A DNA stretch of 35,105 nucleotides. Source: Alcanivorax hongdengensis A-11-3 (GTDB lineage Bacteria; Pseudomonadota; Gammaproteobacteria; Pseudomonadales; Alcanivoracaceae). Below the pieces are notes generated by a model. It searched no databases and was not told the origin of the DNA. It was given only the letters and a program-made list of their open reading frames with translations. The DNA lies in NCBI RefSeq assembly GCF_000300995.1, contig NZ_AMRJ01000032.1, positions 1 through 35,105 of the forward strand, given 5' to 3'. The translations under genes and the position numbers were made by a program. Each line of letters begins with the position of its first letter. Within the stretch, counting starts at the first letter, position 1. Positions 6,873 through 14,731 of this stretch are shown piece by piece.

Positions 6873-7463
6873 ATGATACGCGTACTTTCCATGATGATGC
6901 TGGGTGCGGCACTGGTGCTGTCCGGCTGTTCCACCGTTGATTACGGGGATGCCCAGGCCCGGGAAACCGTGACCACGGATTTCGGTTCCACCGACCTGCA
7001 GATGATCGCCGCCAAGATGGTCGACGACATGCTGGTGTTTCCGCCCATCGTGCAGATGACCCAGAACCGCCGCCCGGTATTGTTCGTGGATCGGGTCAAG
7101 AACAAGACCACCGAGCACATTGATACCGAATCCATCACCGACACCATCCAGTCCAAGCTGATCAACTCCGGCAAGTTCCGCTTTGTGGACATGAGCGTGG
7201 TGGACCGGGTGCGCCAGCAGCTCGATTACCAGAGCGAATCCGGCATGGTGGACCCGTCCACCGCAGCCCAGATGGGCCGCCAGATCGGTGCCGAGTTCAT
7301 GCTCTATGGCAACCTGTCTTCCATCGTCAAACGCGATGGCAGCACCAAGGATGTTTACTACAAGTTCACCCTCAAGCTGCTCAACATCCAGAGCGGTATC
7401 ATCGAGTGGACCAGCGAGAAGGAAATTCGCAAGACTCGCAAGAAGAGCCTGTTCGGCCTGTAA
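6873..7463 (+). CDS. lpoB: Penicillin-binding protein activator LpoB
   Basis: Outer-membrane lipoprotein that in E. coli reaches through peptidoglycan to stimulate PBP1B. The 196-residue product has a lipoprotein signal ending VLSGCS (Cys19), a short linker, then the LpoB globular domain: DLQMIAAKMVDDMLVFPP, RPVLFVDRVKNKTTEHIDTE, LINSGKFRFVDMSVVDRVR, GAEFMLYGNLSSIVKR and a closing LKLLNIQSGIIEWTSEKEIR. The linker is short compared with the long disordered arm of E. coli LpoB (213 residues), so the reach to its synthase may differ. A strong AAGGAG-type ribosome binding site precedes the ATG. It is third in the lipoprotein operon. Confidence 0.92.
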   Translation: MIRVLSMMMLGAALVLSGCSTVDYGDAQARETVTTDFGSTDLQMIAAKMVDDMLVFPPIVQMTQNRRPVLFVDRVKNKTTEHIDTESITDTIQSKLINSGKFRFVDMSVVDRVRQQLDYQSESGMVDPSTAAQMGRQIGAEFMLYGNLSSIVKRDGSTKDVYYKFTLKLLNIQSGIIEWTSEKEIRKTRKKSLFGL

Positions 7464-7565
7464 GGTCGAACACGGCGGGTGCGCTCGCGCCCGCAATCCA
7501 CCGCCTGGCCGGCAGAAGGGGTGTCCCCCCTGGCCGGCCCGCCGGTGCCATACATGGAGGTCGTC

Positions 7566-8855
7566 ATGATCAAGCGCCTGTTTGCCCCCCTGCTGTTTGT
7601 CCTGTTGCTGGTGCCCCTGCTGGCCCAGGCCGTTACCGAAACCGTGTCCGTGAAGGCCAGTGGCTATGGTGATGACCCGGAACAGGCCGTGACCAATGCC
7701 ATGGTGGCGGCGGTGCGCCAGGCCGGTGGCGTGACCGTGGCGGTGGACCCGCATTTTCGCACCCGGGTGCTGGAATGGGTGGGCCACCAGCAGGGTGACA
7801 TGAGTACCTGGGTGGGCACACGTACCTCGGTGCCGGAGCCGCAGCTGCCCACCATGGGCAACCTGAAAAGCTACACCGTCACCGCCGTCAAGAAAGTGGA
7901 AAACGATCTCTGGCGGGCGGATCTGGATGCCCAGGTGCTGCGCAACAAGAGCCTGGGGCCGGACCGCTCCCACCTGCCGGCCATTGCCATTACGACCTTC
8001 GACAGCCGCCAGGCCAGCTATTCCCTGGGCGACCTGAAAGTGCCGGCCCGCCAGGTGCAGCAGCAACTGCGCGATGATCTGGTGGAGGCCTATACCCAGT
8101 CCGGGCGTTTCCGGGTACTGGACCGGGCCAACCTGGATGTCATCGACAAGGAGCAGGATGTGGTCAGCGAAGGCAGTGTGGCGCCGGAGGAACTAGCGCG
8201 CCTGGGCCAGCGCAAGGGCGCCGACCTGCTGCTGGTGGGCAGCATCGAGGATTTCAGCATCGGCGACAGCGAGCAGGAGTTCTACGGTGCCAAATTCTCC
8301 GGCTACAAACCGCGGGTACGGGTGCGTTACCGGCTGATCGACACCGCCACCACGGAAATTCTCTGGAGCGACCTGTACGTCTGGAACAAGTCCGAGGCGG
8401 CCATCCGTGACATGGCCCGCCAGGCCAACATTGATGACCGCAACCACCCCGAGTACCTGGCCGACGATATCTACCCGGAAATCGCCCGCGCCATCGCCGG
8501 CGCCAGCACCGATGTGCTCTATCCGGTGCAGGTCATCAAGGTGGCCGGTGACACCGTCTACCTGAGCCAGGGCCAGGGGCGCCTGGAAAAGGATGCGCAG
8601 ATGAAGGTCTACCGCCCGGCCGGCAGCCTCAAGGACCCGGACACCGGCCTGACCATCAAGCTGGAAGGCGAATCGCTGGCCACCCTGACCGTCAGTGACG
8701 TGCGCACCGATTATGGCATTGCCCATATCACCGAGGGCGCCGGCGTTCAGGTCGGCGACCGGGTGCGCAGCAGCGCCATGGACGCCAGTGACAGCGCCGG
8801 CCCCGCCGGTCAGGCGGCCAGCCCCGGTTCTTCCGAGGCGCCGATCCAGTGGTAG
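7566..8855 (+). CDS. Secreted CsgG/FlgT-like protein of the LpoB operon
   Basis: A 429-residue exported protein. The start at 7566 follows GGAGG by five bases; the signal peptide MIKRLFAPLLFVLLLVPLLA is followed by a likely AQA cleavage site after residue 22. Three regions can be seen: an N-terminal domain beginning VTETVSVKASGYGDDPEQAV like the FlgT/LPP20 N-domain; a middle CsgG/TolB-N-like domain (SGRFRVLDRANLDVIDKEQD, then LGQRKGADLLLVGSIEDFSI and RVRYRLIDTATTEILWSD); and a C-terminal beta domain ending VQVGDRVRSSA like the FlgT C-domain, with a low-complexity Ala/Gly/Ser tail. FlgT builds the flagellar H-ring in Vibrio, but no flagellar genes are nearby, so this is more likely a periplasmic partner of the lipoproteins. 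The domain assignment is by pattern only. Confidence 0.68.
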   Translation: MIKRLFAPLLFVLLLVPLLAQAVTETVSVKASGYGDDPEQAVTNAMVAAVRQAGGVTVAVDPHFRTRVLEWVGHQQGDMSTWVGTRTSVPEPQLPTMGNLKSYTVTAVKKVENDLWRADLDAQVLRNKSLGPDRSHLPAIAITTFDSRQASYSLGDLKVPARQVQQQLRDDLVEAYTQSGRFRVLDRANLDVIDKEQDVVSEGSVAPEELARLGQRKGADLLLVGSIEDFSIGDSEQEFYGAKFSGYKPRVRVRYRLIDTATTEILWSDLYVWNKSEAAIRDMARQANIDDRNHPEYLADDIYPEIARAIAGASTDVLYPVQVIKVAGDTVYLSQGQGRLEKDAQMKVYRPAGSLKDPDTGLTIKLEGESLATLTVSDVRTDYGIAHITEGAGVQVGDRVRSSAMDASDSAGPAGQAASPGSSEAPIQW

Positions 8856-8922
8856 GCCGGCGAGGCTGACGGCCCCGTCACAGATCCGTCGTCTGCGCCG
8901 TGGCAGACTTCCAGAACCTTTT

Positions 8923-8945
8923 GCGCCGGGCCACGGGCCCGGCGC
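8923..8945 (+). terminator. Hairpin after the LpoB operon
   Basis: GCGCCGGGCC and GGCCCGGCGC form a perfect ten-base stem with a three-base ACG loop, about 70 bases after the operon's last stop codon and 25 bases before the GST start. It is followed only by GCTTTGTT, so it is a weak intrinsic terminator or an mRNA-stabilising hairpin. Confidence 0.5.
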
Positions 8946-8969
8946 GCTTTGTTCAGCAAGGATGCCCCC

Positions 8970-9587
8970 ATGAGCGCACTGACACTCTATACCAACCCCC
9001 AGTCCCGCGGCCGTATCGCCCGCTGGATGCTGGAAGAAATCGGCCAGCCCTATGACACGCAGGTGCTGGAATATGGCGGCTCGATCAAGTCAGCGGAATT
9101 TCTCGCCATCAACCCCATGGGCAAGGTGCCGACGCTGGTCCACGGTGACCAGGTAGTGACCGAGGCCGCGGCCATCTGTGCCTACCTGGCCCAGGCGTTC
9201 CCCGACGCCGGCCTGGCACCGCGCGCTGACGAAATGGGTGCCTACTTCCGCTGGCTGTTTTTCACCGCCGGGCCCATGGAGGCGGCCATCACCGACAAGA
9301 TGGTATTTGGCGTGGAGACCCCGGCGGACAAGTTGCAGATGGTGGGTTACGGCAGCTATCAACAGGTCATCGATGCGCTGGCCGGTGCCCTGCAAAAGAC
9401 CCCCTATATTGCCGGCGAGCGCTTCACCGCCGCGGATGTCTACGTGGGTGCCCAGGTGGGGTGGGGGCTGACCTTCGGCACCCTGGAAAAACGCCCGGCC
9501 TTTGAAGCCTATGCGGCCCGCATTAGCGAGCGCCCGGCGTTCCGGCGCGCCACCGAGATGGACGAAGCCCTGGTCAGCCCGGGGTGA
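8970..9587 (+). CDS. Glutathione S-transferase family protein
   Basis: A 205-residue cytoplasmic GST. The N-terminal thioredoxin-like domain shows LYTNPQSRGRIARWMLEEIG, the cis-Pro loop NPMGKVPTL and the glutathione gamma-glutamyl contact region VTEAAAICAYLAQAFP (Thr-Glu in place of the commoner Glu-Ser). The C-terminal helical domain carries the conserved capping sequence GERFTAADVYVGAQ. The ATG at 8970 has AAGGAT eight bases upstream and is preferred to a TTG 21 bases earlier. It likely conjugates or reduces electrophiles, substrate unknown. It converges on and overlaps the HPP membrane protein gene by 14 bases at the 3' ends. Confidence 0.88.
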   Translation: MSALTLYTNPQSRGRIARWMLEEIGQPYDTQVLEYGGSIKSAEFLAINPMGKVPTLVHGDQVVTEAAAICAYLAQAFPDAGLAPRADEMGAYFRWLFFTAGPMEAAITDKMVFGVETPADKLQMVGYGSYQQVIDALAGALQKTPYIAGERFTAADVYVGAQVGWGLTFGTLEKRPAFEAYAARISERPAFRRATEMDEALVSPG

Positions 9588-10203
9588 CCGGCCGGCCCGC
9601 CCCGGCCCGTGCCGGCCGGGCCCGCCATAGCGGGTAGGCAATGCCCGCCAGCCGGTTGATCACCAGCGCCTGCACCACCAGCAGACTGACCGCGCACATC
9701 AGCACCGGCAACTGCGCCGGGTGAGGCATCAGCCCCAGGGAGACAATCAGCGCGGTGGCGCCGGCCGGTGGGTGGGCGACCCGGAACAGGGCCATCAGTG
9801 CAGAGGTCAGCCCCAGCGACAGGCCGGCGGCGATGACCCTGGCCCAGTCCACGCCCACCAGCATGGCCGCCGGCGCGTCCTGCAAGCCGGTCAGATACAG
9901 ACTCAGCAGCCCCGCCAGCGCGCCGATCAGGTGTCCGCACAATACATTGCGCGGCGATGAGGCTTCCGCCAGCGGCAGGTAGAAAAGCAGAAAGGCGGTG
10001 GCGCCCAGGGACGGGAAGATAAAAGCCTGCTGGGTGACCAGCGCCACGGTGGCAATCAGGGCGATGCTGAGCCCGCCGTTGACCAGATTGAACAGCGCCA
10101 GCACCAGGCGCGGATTGAAGCGCTGGTTGAGACGTTCCAGATGCAGTTGGCGCAACAGTCCGTTGACCAGCTGGAAGCGGACGCGATCACTCTGCTCACT
10201 CAT
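9574..10203 (-). CDS. HPP family integral membrane protein
   Basis: A 209-residue inner-membrane protein of the HPP family, named for a conserved His-Pro-Pro seen here in FRVAHPPAGATALIVSLG. Four or five hydrophobic segments are visible: LVLALFNLVNGGLSIALIAT, IFPSLGATAFLLFYLPLA, LCGHLIGALAGLLSLYLTG, VIAAGLSLGLTSALMALF and LPVLMCAVSLLVVQALVINR. The SSPRNVLCGHLIGA segment is also typical. Some cyanobacterial HPP proteins transport nitrite; function in proteobacteria is largely untested. I prefer the ATG at 10203 (MSEQSDRVRF), but an in-frame ATG at 10239 is possible; neither has a strong ribosome binding site. A TATTAT -10-like box lies at 10266-10271. Confidence 0.82.
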   Translation of the reverse strand: MSEQSDRVRFQLVNGLLRQLHLERLNQRFNPRLVLALFNLVNGGLSIALIATVALVTQQAFIFPSLGATAFLLFYLPLAEASSPRNVLCGHLIGALAGLLSLYLTGLQDAPAAMLVGVDWARVIAAGLSLGLTSALMALFRVAHPPAGATALIVSLGLMPHPAQLPVLMCAVSLLVVQALVINRLAGIAYPLWRARPARAGAGRPVTPG

Positions 10204-10353
10204 GCATGCACCGTCGTGGGGCAAATAAAGGCCGCGCATGGTAAGGCCTGCCGTAAAAGTGCGCAATAATAGTGCGGTCTATGCATATATCCGGGGCAGC
10301 CTTCGCGTCTCTGTGCTCTCTGTATCAGGGCAAGACGCCGCCGGAGAGATCCC

Positions 10354-10469
10354 TAATGCCGTTCACTTAAGCTTTTAAGCCCCTCTCCCCTTGCGGGAGA
10401 GGGGTTGGGGAGAGGGGACCTGCCTGAAAGGGTTCAGCCAGATTTGCACCGCTTAAGTGAACAGCATTA
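10354..10469. mobile_element. 116-bp MITE-like intergenic repeat
   Basis: The ends are 19-base terminal inverted repeats: TAATGCCGTTCACTTAAGC (10354-10372), and its complement at 10451-10469 with one mismatch. Inside lies a hairpin, CCCCTCTCCC (10380-10389) and GGGAGAGGGG (10395-10404) with a five-base loop, followed by a direct copy of GGGGAGAGGGG (10407-10417). There is no coding capacity. It occupies much of the 352-base space between the HPP gene and the Kef-type antiporter; the remainder holds only a -10-like box for the HPP gene. No obvious target-site duplication is visible. Confidence 0.6.
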
Positions 10470-10555
10470 CGCAGAGAGCCGGCTGTTTTCACCATGGGCG
10501 GCGAATGCCGGGCCATTATCCGCTAGCATGACAGCCTCAGGAGGGAGCGACGGGC

Positions 10556-12316
10556 ATGAGCGGATTCTTTTCACAGGCACTGGTGTTGCTGGGTGCCGCG
10601 CTGTTGTTGTTGCCGCTGTTCCAGCGGCTGGGATTGGGCAGCATTCTTGGCTATCTGGCCGCCGGGGTGGCGGTGGGGCCCCTGGGGCTGGCATTGATCC
10701 CCGAGCATGAACAGGTGCTGCACTTTGCCGAGCTGGGTGTGGTGTTGATGCTGTTTCTGGTGGGCCTGGAACTGGCGCCCCGCCAGTTGTGGGCCCAGCG
10801 CCGGCGCTTGCTGGGGCTGGGCGGCAGCCAGGTGCTGCTGAGCACCGCCCTGATCGGCGCGGCCTTCTGGTTTCTCGGTTACGGCACGCCGGCCAGCATT
10901 GCCATCGGCGCTACCCTGGCCCTGTCGTCCACGGCCTTCGTGGTGCAGATGCTGGTGGAAACCAACCAGCTGGGTTCACCCCAGGGGCGCTCCGCGTTTT
11001 CCATTCTGCTGTTTCAGGATCTGGCGGTGATTCCGGTGCTGTTGCTGTTGCCGGTACTGGCCGGCCGTCAGCACGGGGACGAGCAGCCACAGTTGCTGCT
11101 GGGGCTGGCGGCACTGGTGGTAATGGCACTGGCCGGCCGTTACCTGCTCAACCCTTGGCTGGGCAAGCTGGCACGATTGCGTAACCGCGAGCTGATGACC
11201 GCCAGTGCCCTGCTGCTGGTGCTGGGTTCGGCGGCGCTGATGGAGCACCTGCATCTGTCCATGGGTCTGGGCGCCTTTGTGGCCGGCATGCTGCTGGCCA
11301 ACTCGCCCTACCGGGAACAGCTGGAAACCGATATCCAGCCGTTCAAGGGGTTGCTGCTGGGGCTGTTCTTCATGGCCATTGGTATGTCCATGGACCTGCG
11401 TCTGTTGCTCTCCGATGGCGACAGGGTGGCCCTGTTCCTGGTGGTACTGTTGGTGCTCAAGGCGCTGGTTCTGGTGCTGGTGGGTCTGCTGCGGCGGGTG
11501 CCCTGGCGCAATACCGTGCTGTTTGGCGTGTTGCTCAGTCAGGGCGGGGAATTCGCCTTTGTGCTGCTGACCCAGGCCCAGGCGCTGTCACTGTTGGCGC
11601 CGGAGTTGGTCGGTCAACTCAATCTGGTGGTGGCGTTGTCCATGGCCACCACGCCCCTGCTGCTGAAACTGATCTACCGGTTGTGGCCGGAAAAAAGCCA
11701 GCGCAGTGGGGCGCGGGAACTGGAGGCGGAAAACCTGCCCAGCCATCACCCGCGGGTGGTGATTGCCGGGGTCGGGCGTTTCGGCCAGATCACCGCGCGG
11801 ATTCTGGTCAGCCGCAAGATTCCCTTCACCGCCCTGGATGCGGACCCGGATGAAATTGCCCTGCTGCGCCGTTTTGGCAACGAGGTTTACTTCGGTGATG
11901 TGACCCGGCTGGACCTGCTGCAGAACGCCGGGCTGGAATATGCCCAGGTGTTAGTGCTGGCGGTGGACCGGGAGGCGGACTCCCTGCATGTGGTGGACCT
12001 GGTGCAGCAGCACTTTCCGAAAGTCACCATCGTGGCCCGCGCCCGGGATCGCCGCCATGCCTATGCCCTGCGCGCCCGCGGCGTGGAGCTGGTGATCCGC
12101 GAAACCTTTGAATCCGCCCTGCTCAGTGCCCGGCTGACACTGATGCAGCTGGGCGTGCCCGAATCCACCGCCATTGATCTGGTGCGCAGTTTCCGTGAGC
12201 TGGATGAAGCCCTGCTACGCGAGCAGACCGAGCATCGGGACAACCAGGACATGTTGCTGGAGACCAACCTGCGGGGTCGGGCGGAACTGGAGTCGCTGCT
12301 CTCTGAAAGAGAATAA
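10556..12316 (+). CDS. Kef-type cation:proton antiporter with RCK domain (CPA2 family)
   Basis: A 586-residue inner-membrane transporter. The first ~380 residues hold about 12 hydrophobic segments of a Na+/H+-exchanger domain, starting GFFSQALVLLGAALLLLPLF and including GYLAAGVAVGPLGLAL, LGVVLMLFLVGLELAP and the conserved LALSSTAFVVQMLVE and FQDLAVIPVLLLL, hallmarks of KefB/KefC relatives. A cytoplasmic RCK_N (TrkA-N) domain follows near residue 400 with the nucleotide-binding motif VIAGVGRFGQITARIL and the acidic residue in ALDADPDE. The family exports K+ against protons and protects against electrophiles. The GST upstream is not a KefF/KefG-type ancillary protein, and the glutathione-binding residues of true KefC were not checked. 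AGGAGGGA lies about ten bases before the ATG. Confidence 0.9.
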   Translation: MSGFFSQALVLLGAALLLLPLFQRLGLGSILGYLAAGVAVGPLGLALIPEHEQVLHFAELGVVLMLFLVGLELAPRQLWAQRRRLLGLGGSQVLLSTALIGAAFWFLGYGTPASIAIGATLALSSTAFVVQMLVETNQLGSPQGRSAFSILLFQDLAVIPVLLLLPVLAGRQHGDEQPQLLLGLAALVVMALAGRYLLNPWLGKLARLRNRELMTASALLLVLGSAALMEHLHLSMGLGAFVAGMLLANSPYREQLETDIQPFKGLLLGLFFMAIGMSMDLRLLLSDGDRVALFLVVLLVLKALVLVLVGLLRRVPWRNTVLFGVLLSQGGEFAFVLLTQAQALSLLAPELVGQLNLVVALSMATTPLLLKLIYRLWPEKSQRSGARELEAENLPSHHPRVVIAGVGRFGQITARILVSRKIPFTALDADPDEIALLRRFGNEVYFGDVTRLDLLQNAGLEYAQVLVLAVDREADSLHVVDLVQQHFPKVTIVARARDRRHAYALRARGVELVIRETFESALLSARLTLMQLGVPESTAIDLVRSFRELDEALLREQTEHRDNQDMLLETNLRGRAELESLLSERE

Positions 12317-12319
12317 TAT

Positions 12320-12334
12320 TGAGAATGGTTCGCA
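12320..12334 (+). promoter_or_regulatory. Candidate Fur box upstream of the siderophore receptor
   Basis: TGAGAATGGTTCGCA fits the 7-1-7 Fur consensus (TGATAAT-N-ATTATCA) at 10 of 14 positions, with a strong left arm and degenerate right arm. It begins four bases after the antiporter stop codon and lies about 150 bases before the receptor start, where iron-dependent repression would be expected. Confidence 0.4.
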
Positions 12335-12479
12335 AGTAGATTACGATGCCTCCCTATCGCCGGGTTGAAACGCCGTTTCGAGACGTTTGAGCCCACAGCC
12401 TCGGCTGGCCACGCTGACGAAAGGGACGTCATTGGTGGACGGCGCCGGGGGGATCGTTTTCCGGACTACAGGCTTTGCC

Positions 12480-14621
12480 ATGATCACTTTGCGACGCCGG
12501 CCCTGGCTGGCTTCTCTTGCCCTGCTGTCCCTGGCTCCCCTGAGCTGGGCGGATAGCACCGACAGCACCGACCAGACCTCCAGCAGTGAAGACCGTACCC
12601 TGGCGCCAATTTCGGTCAATGCCAGCGAGACCCGCGGCACCCTGGCGGATACCCGCGAAAGCTACACTGCCAAGACCCCGGTGAGCAGCGCCACCGGCCT
12701 GTCCCTGAGCGAGCGGGAAACGCCCCAGTCCGTGTCGGTGGTGACACGCACCCAGATGGACGATTTCCAGCTTAACGGGGTCAGCGACGTGCTCGCCAAC
12801 ACCACCGGCGTGTCCGTGGACCGGGTGGAAACCGACCGCACCTACTACAGCTCCCGGGGCTTTCGCATTACCAACTATCAATATGATGGTCTGGGCCTCG
12901 CGCTGCCCTATGAAATCGTCAGTGGTGACCAGGACACGGCCATGTTCGAGCGGGTGGAAGTCATTCGTGGCGCTACCGGCCTGATGAATGGCACCGGCAA
13001 CCCGTCGGCCACGGTCAACTATGTGCGCAAACGCCCGACCCGCGATAACCATGCGTCGCTGGGCCTGACCTATGGCTCCTGGGACCAGCGCCGGGTGGAG
13101 GCGGACCTGTCCGGCAGCCTGACCGAAAACGGCCGCGTGCGGGGCCGGCTGGTCAGTGCCTATCAGAACAACAACTCCTACCTGGACCGCTATGAAAACG
13201 AGCGCGGGCTTTTCTATGGTGTGGTGGAAGCGGACCTGACCGACAGCACCCTGCTCACCCTGGGTTATTCCCAGCAGAACAGTAATGCGGACAGTCCCCT
13301 GTGGGGCTCGTTGCCGTTGCTGTACAGCGATGGCACGCAAACCGATTTCAATCGCTCCAGCAGCACGGCGGCGGATTGGGCCTATTGGGATAACGACTTC
13401 CGCAACGGTTTTGTCGAACTCAAGCAGCAGTTTGATAATGGCTGGGAAGCCAGGGCCACGTACACCTATCGCAAGAGCGAGGGCCAGTCCGAGTTGTTCT
13501 ATGTGTACGGTACGCCCAACAAGGACGGCACCGGTCTGTTTGCCTACCCCAGCTACTATGAAGACGAACAAACCCAGAATATCTATGACCTCAATGCCCG
13601 CGGTCCTTTTCAGGTTGGTGGCCGGGTTCATGAACTGCTGGTGGGCCTGAATTACTCCAAGGGTGATATCTACGAGCAGTCACTCTACGGCCGTGGCATT
13701 GGAACGCCGCTGACCGTGGATGAAGCCTTTGCCGGGACCTATCCAAAACCGTTGTTTGATGCCTCCGAAGATGGCAGTGACTGGGTGGACCGTTATCGCA
13801 CGGCCTATCTGGCCACACGCTTGAGCCTGGCCGATCCGTTGACCGCGATTGTGGGCGCCCGCTACCTGGATGCGCAAAGCAAGGGCACCGGCTACACCAA
13901 TACGCCGAAGACCAGCAGTGCCAACGAGCTCACGCCCTACTACGGGTTGATCTATGACCTGGATGATCAGCACTCGGTGTATGCCAGCTATACCAAGATT
14001 TTCAATCCCCAGGCTGAGCAAGATGCCAGCGGTAACCGGCTGGAGCCGGTAGAAGGTGACAGCAAGGAGATCGGCCTCAAGAGTGAATGGCTGAATGCCC
14101 GTATCAACACCTCCGTTGCCGCTTTCTGGACCGAACAGAACAACCTGGCGGAGAGCACCGGCAACATGGTCGGTGGCAAGACCATTTATGAAGGCCGGGA
14201 TTTCGAAAGCAGTGGCTACGAAGCGCAGATCAGTGGTGAGCTACGCCGTGGCTGGATGATGACCGCCGGCTATACCTGGCTGGATGTGGAGGACGGTGAA
14301 GATGGTGAACACCTTCGTACCTATACACCGCGTGACATGTTGCGCCTGAGCACCACCTATCGCCCGGCGGTCTTGAGCAAATTGAAAACCGGCATGAGCG
14401 TGCAGTGGCAGAGCGGCATTAGCCGTGATGACGAGGCGGTAAAACAGGACGGCTATGCGCTGGTGAACCTGATGGCCGGCTATGACTGGACCGACAACTT
14501 CCACTCCACCCTGAACCTCTACAACGTCACCGACGAAAAATATCTCAATTCTCTGGAGGCGGCGCAGGCTTACTATGGTGCGCCATTCAGCGCCAGCCTG
14601 AACCTCAAGTGGACATTCTGA
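12480..14621 (+). CDS. TonB-dependent siderophore receptor
   Basis: A 713-residue outer-membrane receptor that would import a ferric siderophore using TonB energy. The start at 12480 gives a normal signal peptide (MITLRRRPWLASLALLSLAP, cleaved near SWA). The plug domain shows ETPQSVSVVTRTQMDD, LANTTGVSVDRVETDRTYYS and the characteristic FERVEVIRGATGLMNGTG with NPSATVNYVRKRPT. The remainder is a beta-barrel with alternating aromatic strands and a C-terminal Phe (LNLKWTF), the signal for outer-membrane assembly. It resembles FhuE/FpvA-type receptors for hydroxamate or mixed siderophores, but lacks the N-terminal signalling domain, so no surface-signalling sigma factor is implied. No siderophore synthesis gene is nearby. 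Confidence 0.94.
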   Translation: MITLRRRPWLASLALLSLAPLSWADSTDSTDQTSSSEDRTLAPISVNASETRGTLADTRESYTAKTPVSSATGLSLSERETPQSVSVVTRTQMDDFQLNGVSDVLANTTGVSVDRVETDRTYYSSRGFRITNYQYDGLGLALPYEIVSGDQDTAMFERVEVIRGATGLMNGTGNPSATVNYVRKRPTRDNHASLGLTYGSWDQRRVEADLSGSLTENGRVRGRLVSAYQNNNSYLDRYENERGLFYGVVEADLTDSTLLTLGYSQQNSNADSPLWGSLPLLYSDGTQTDFNRSSSTAADWAYWDNDFRNGFVELKQQFDNGWEARATYTYRKSEGQSELFYVYGTPNKDGTGLFAYPSYYEDEQTQNIYDLNARGPFQVGGRVHELLVGLNYSKGDIYEQSLYGRGIGTPLTVDEAFAGTYPKPLFDASEDGSDWVDRYRTAYLATRLSLADPLTAIVGARYLDAQSKGTGYTNTPKTSSANELTPYYGLIYDLDDQHSVYASYTKIFNPQAEQDASGNRLEPVEGDSKEIGLKSEWLNARINTSVAAFWTEQNNLAESTGNMVGGKTIYEGRDFESSGYEAQISGELRRGWMMTAGYTWLDVEDGEDGEHLRTYTPRDMLRLSTTYRPAVLSKLKTGMSVQWQSGISRDDEAVKQDGYALVNLMAGYDWTDNFHSTLNLYNVTDEKYLNSLEAAQAYYGAPFSASLNLKWTF

Positions 14622-14641
14622 GCCGGTTTTTTTGCGAGGTA

Positions 14642-14661
14642 CTCCCCCTGGCAAGGGGGAG
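14642..14661. repeat. G/C-tract hairpin CTCCCCCT-AGGGGGAG
   Basis: CTCCCCCT (14642-14649) and AGGGGGAG (14654-14661) form an eight-base stem with the loop GGCA, 20 bases after the receptor stop codon, followed by another GAGGGGG run. Its make-up resembles the inner hairpin of the MITE-like element at 10354, without that element's terminal repeats. It may end the receptor transcript. Confidence 0.45.
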
Positions 14662-14678
14662 ACAGAGGGGGTCTGGAT

Positions 14679-14705
14679 AAAAAAACGGAGCGCCAGGCGC
14701 TCCGT
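14679..14705 (-). terminator. Rho-independent terminator of the SRPBCC gene
   Basis: ACGGAGCGC (14685-14693) and GCGCTCCGT (14697-14705) form a perfect nine-base stem with a CAG loop. On the minus strand the stem is followed by seven T residues (A tract at 14679-14685), giving a textbook terminator 27 bases after the SRPBCC stop codon. Confidence 0.88.
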
Positions 14706-14731
14706 TCATCGTTGCGGGTGCTATCAACCGA

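Noticed and set aside
6477..8066. 529-codon open frame antisense to the ycfL/lpoB/FlgT-like genes
   Set aside because: It spans several well-supported genes on the other strand, is His/Gly-rich and has no recognisable domain.
12480..14621. FpvA/FecA-type signalling receptor
   Set aside because: No N-terminal signalling (STN) domain and no sigma/anti-sigma genes nearby.
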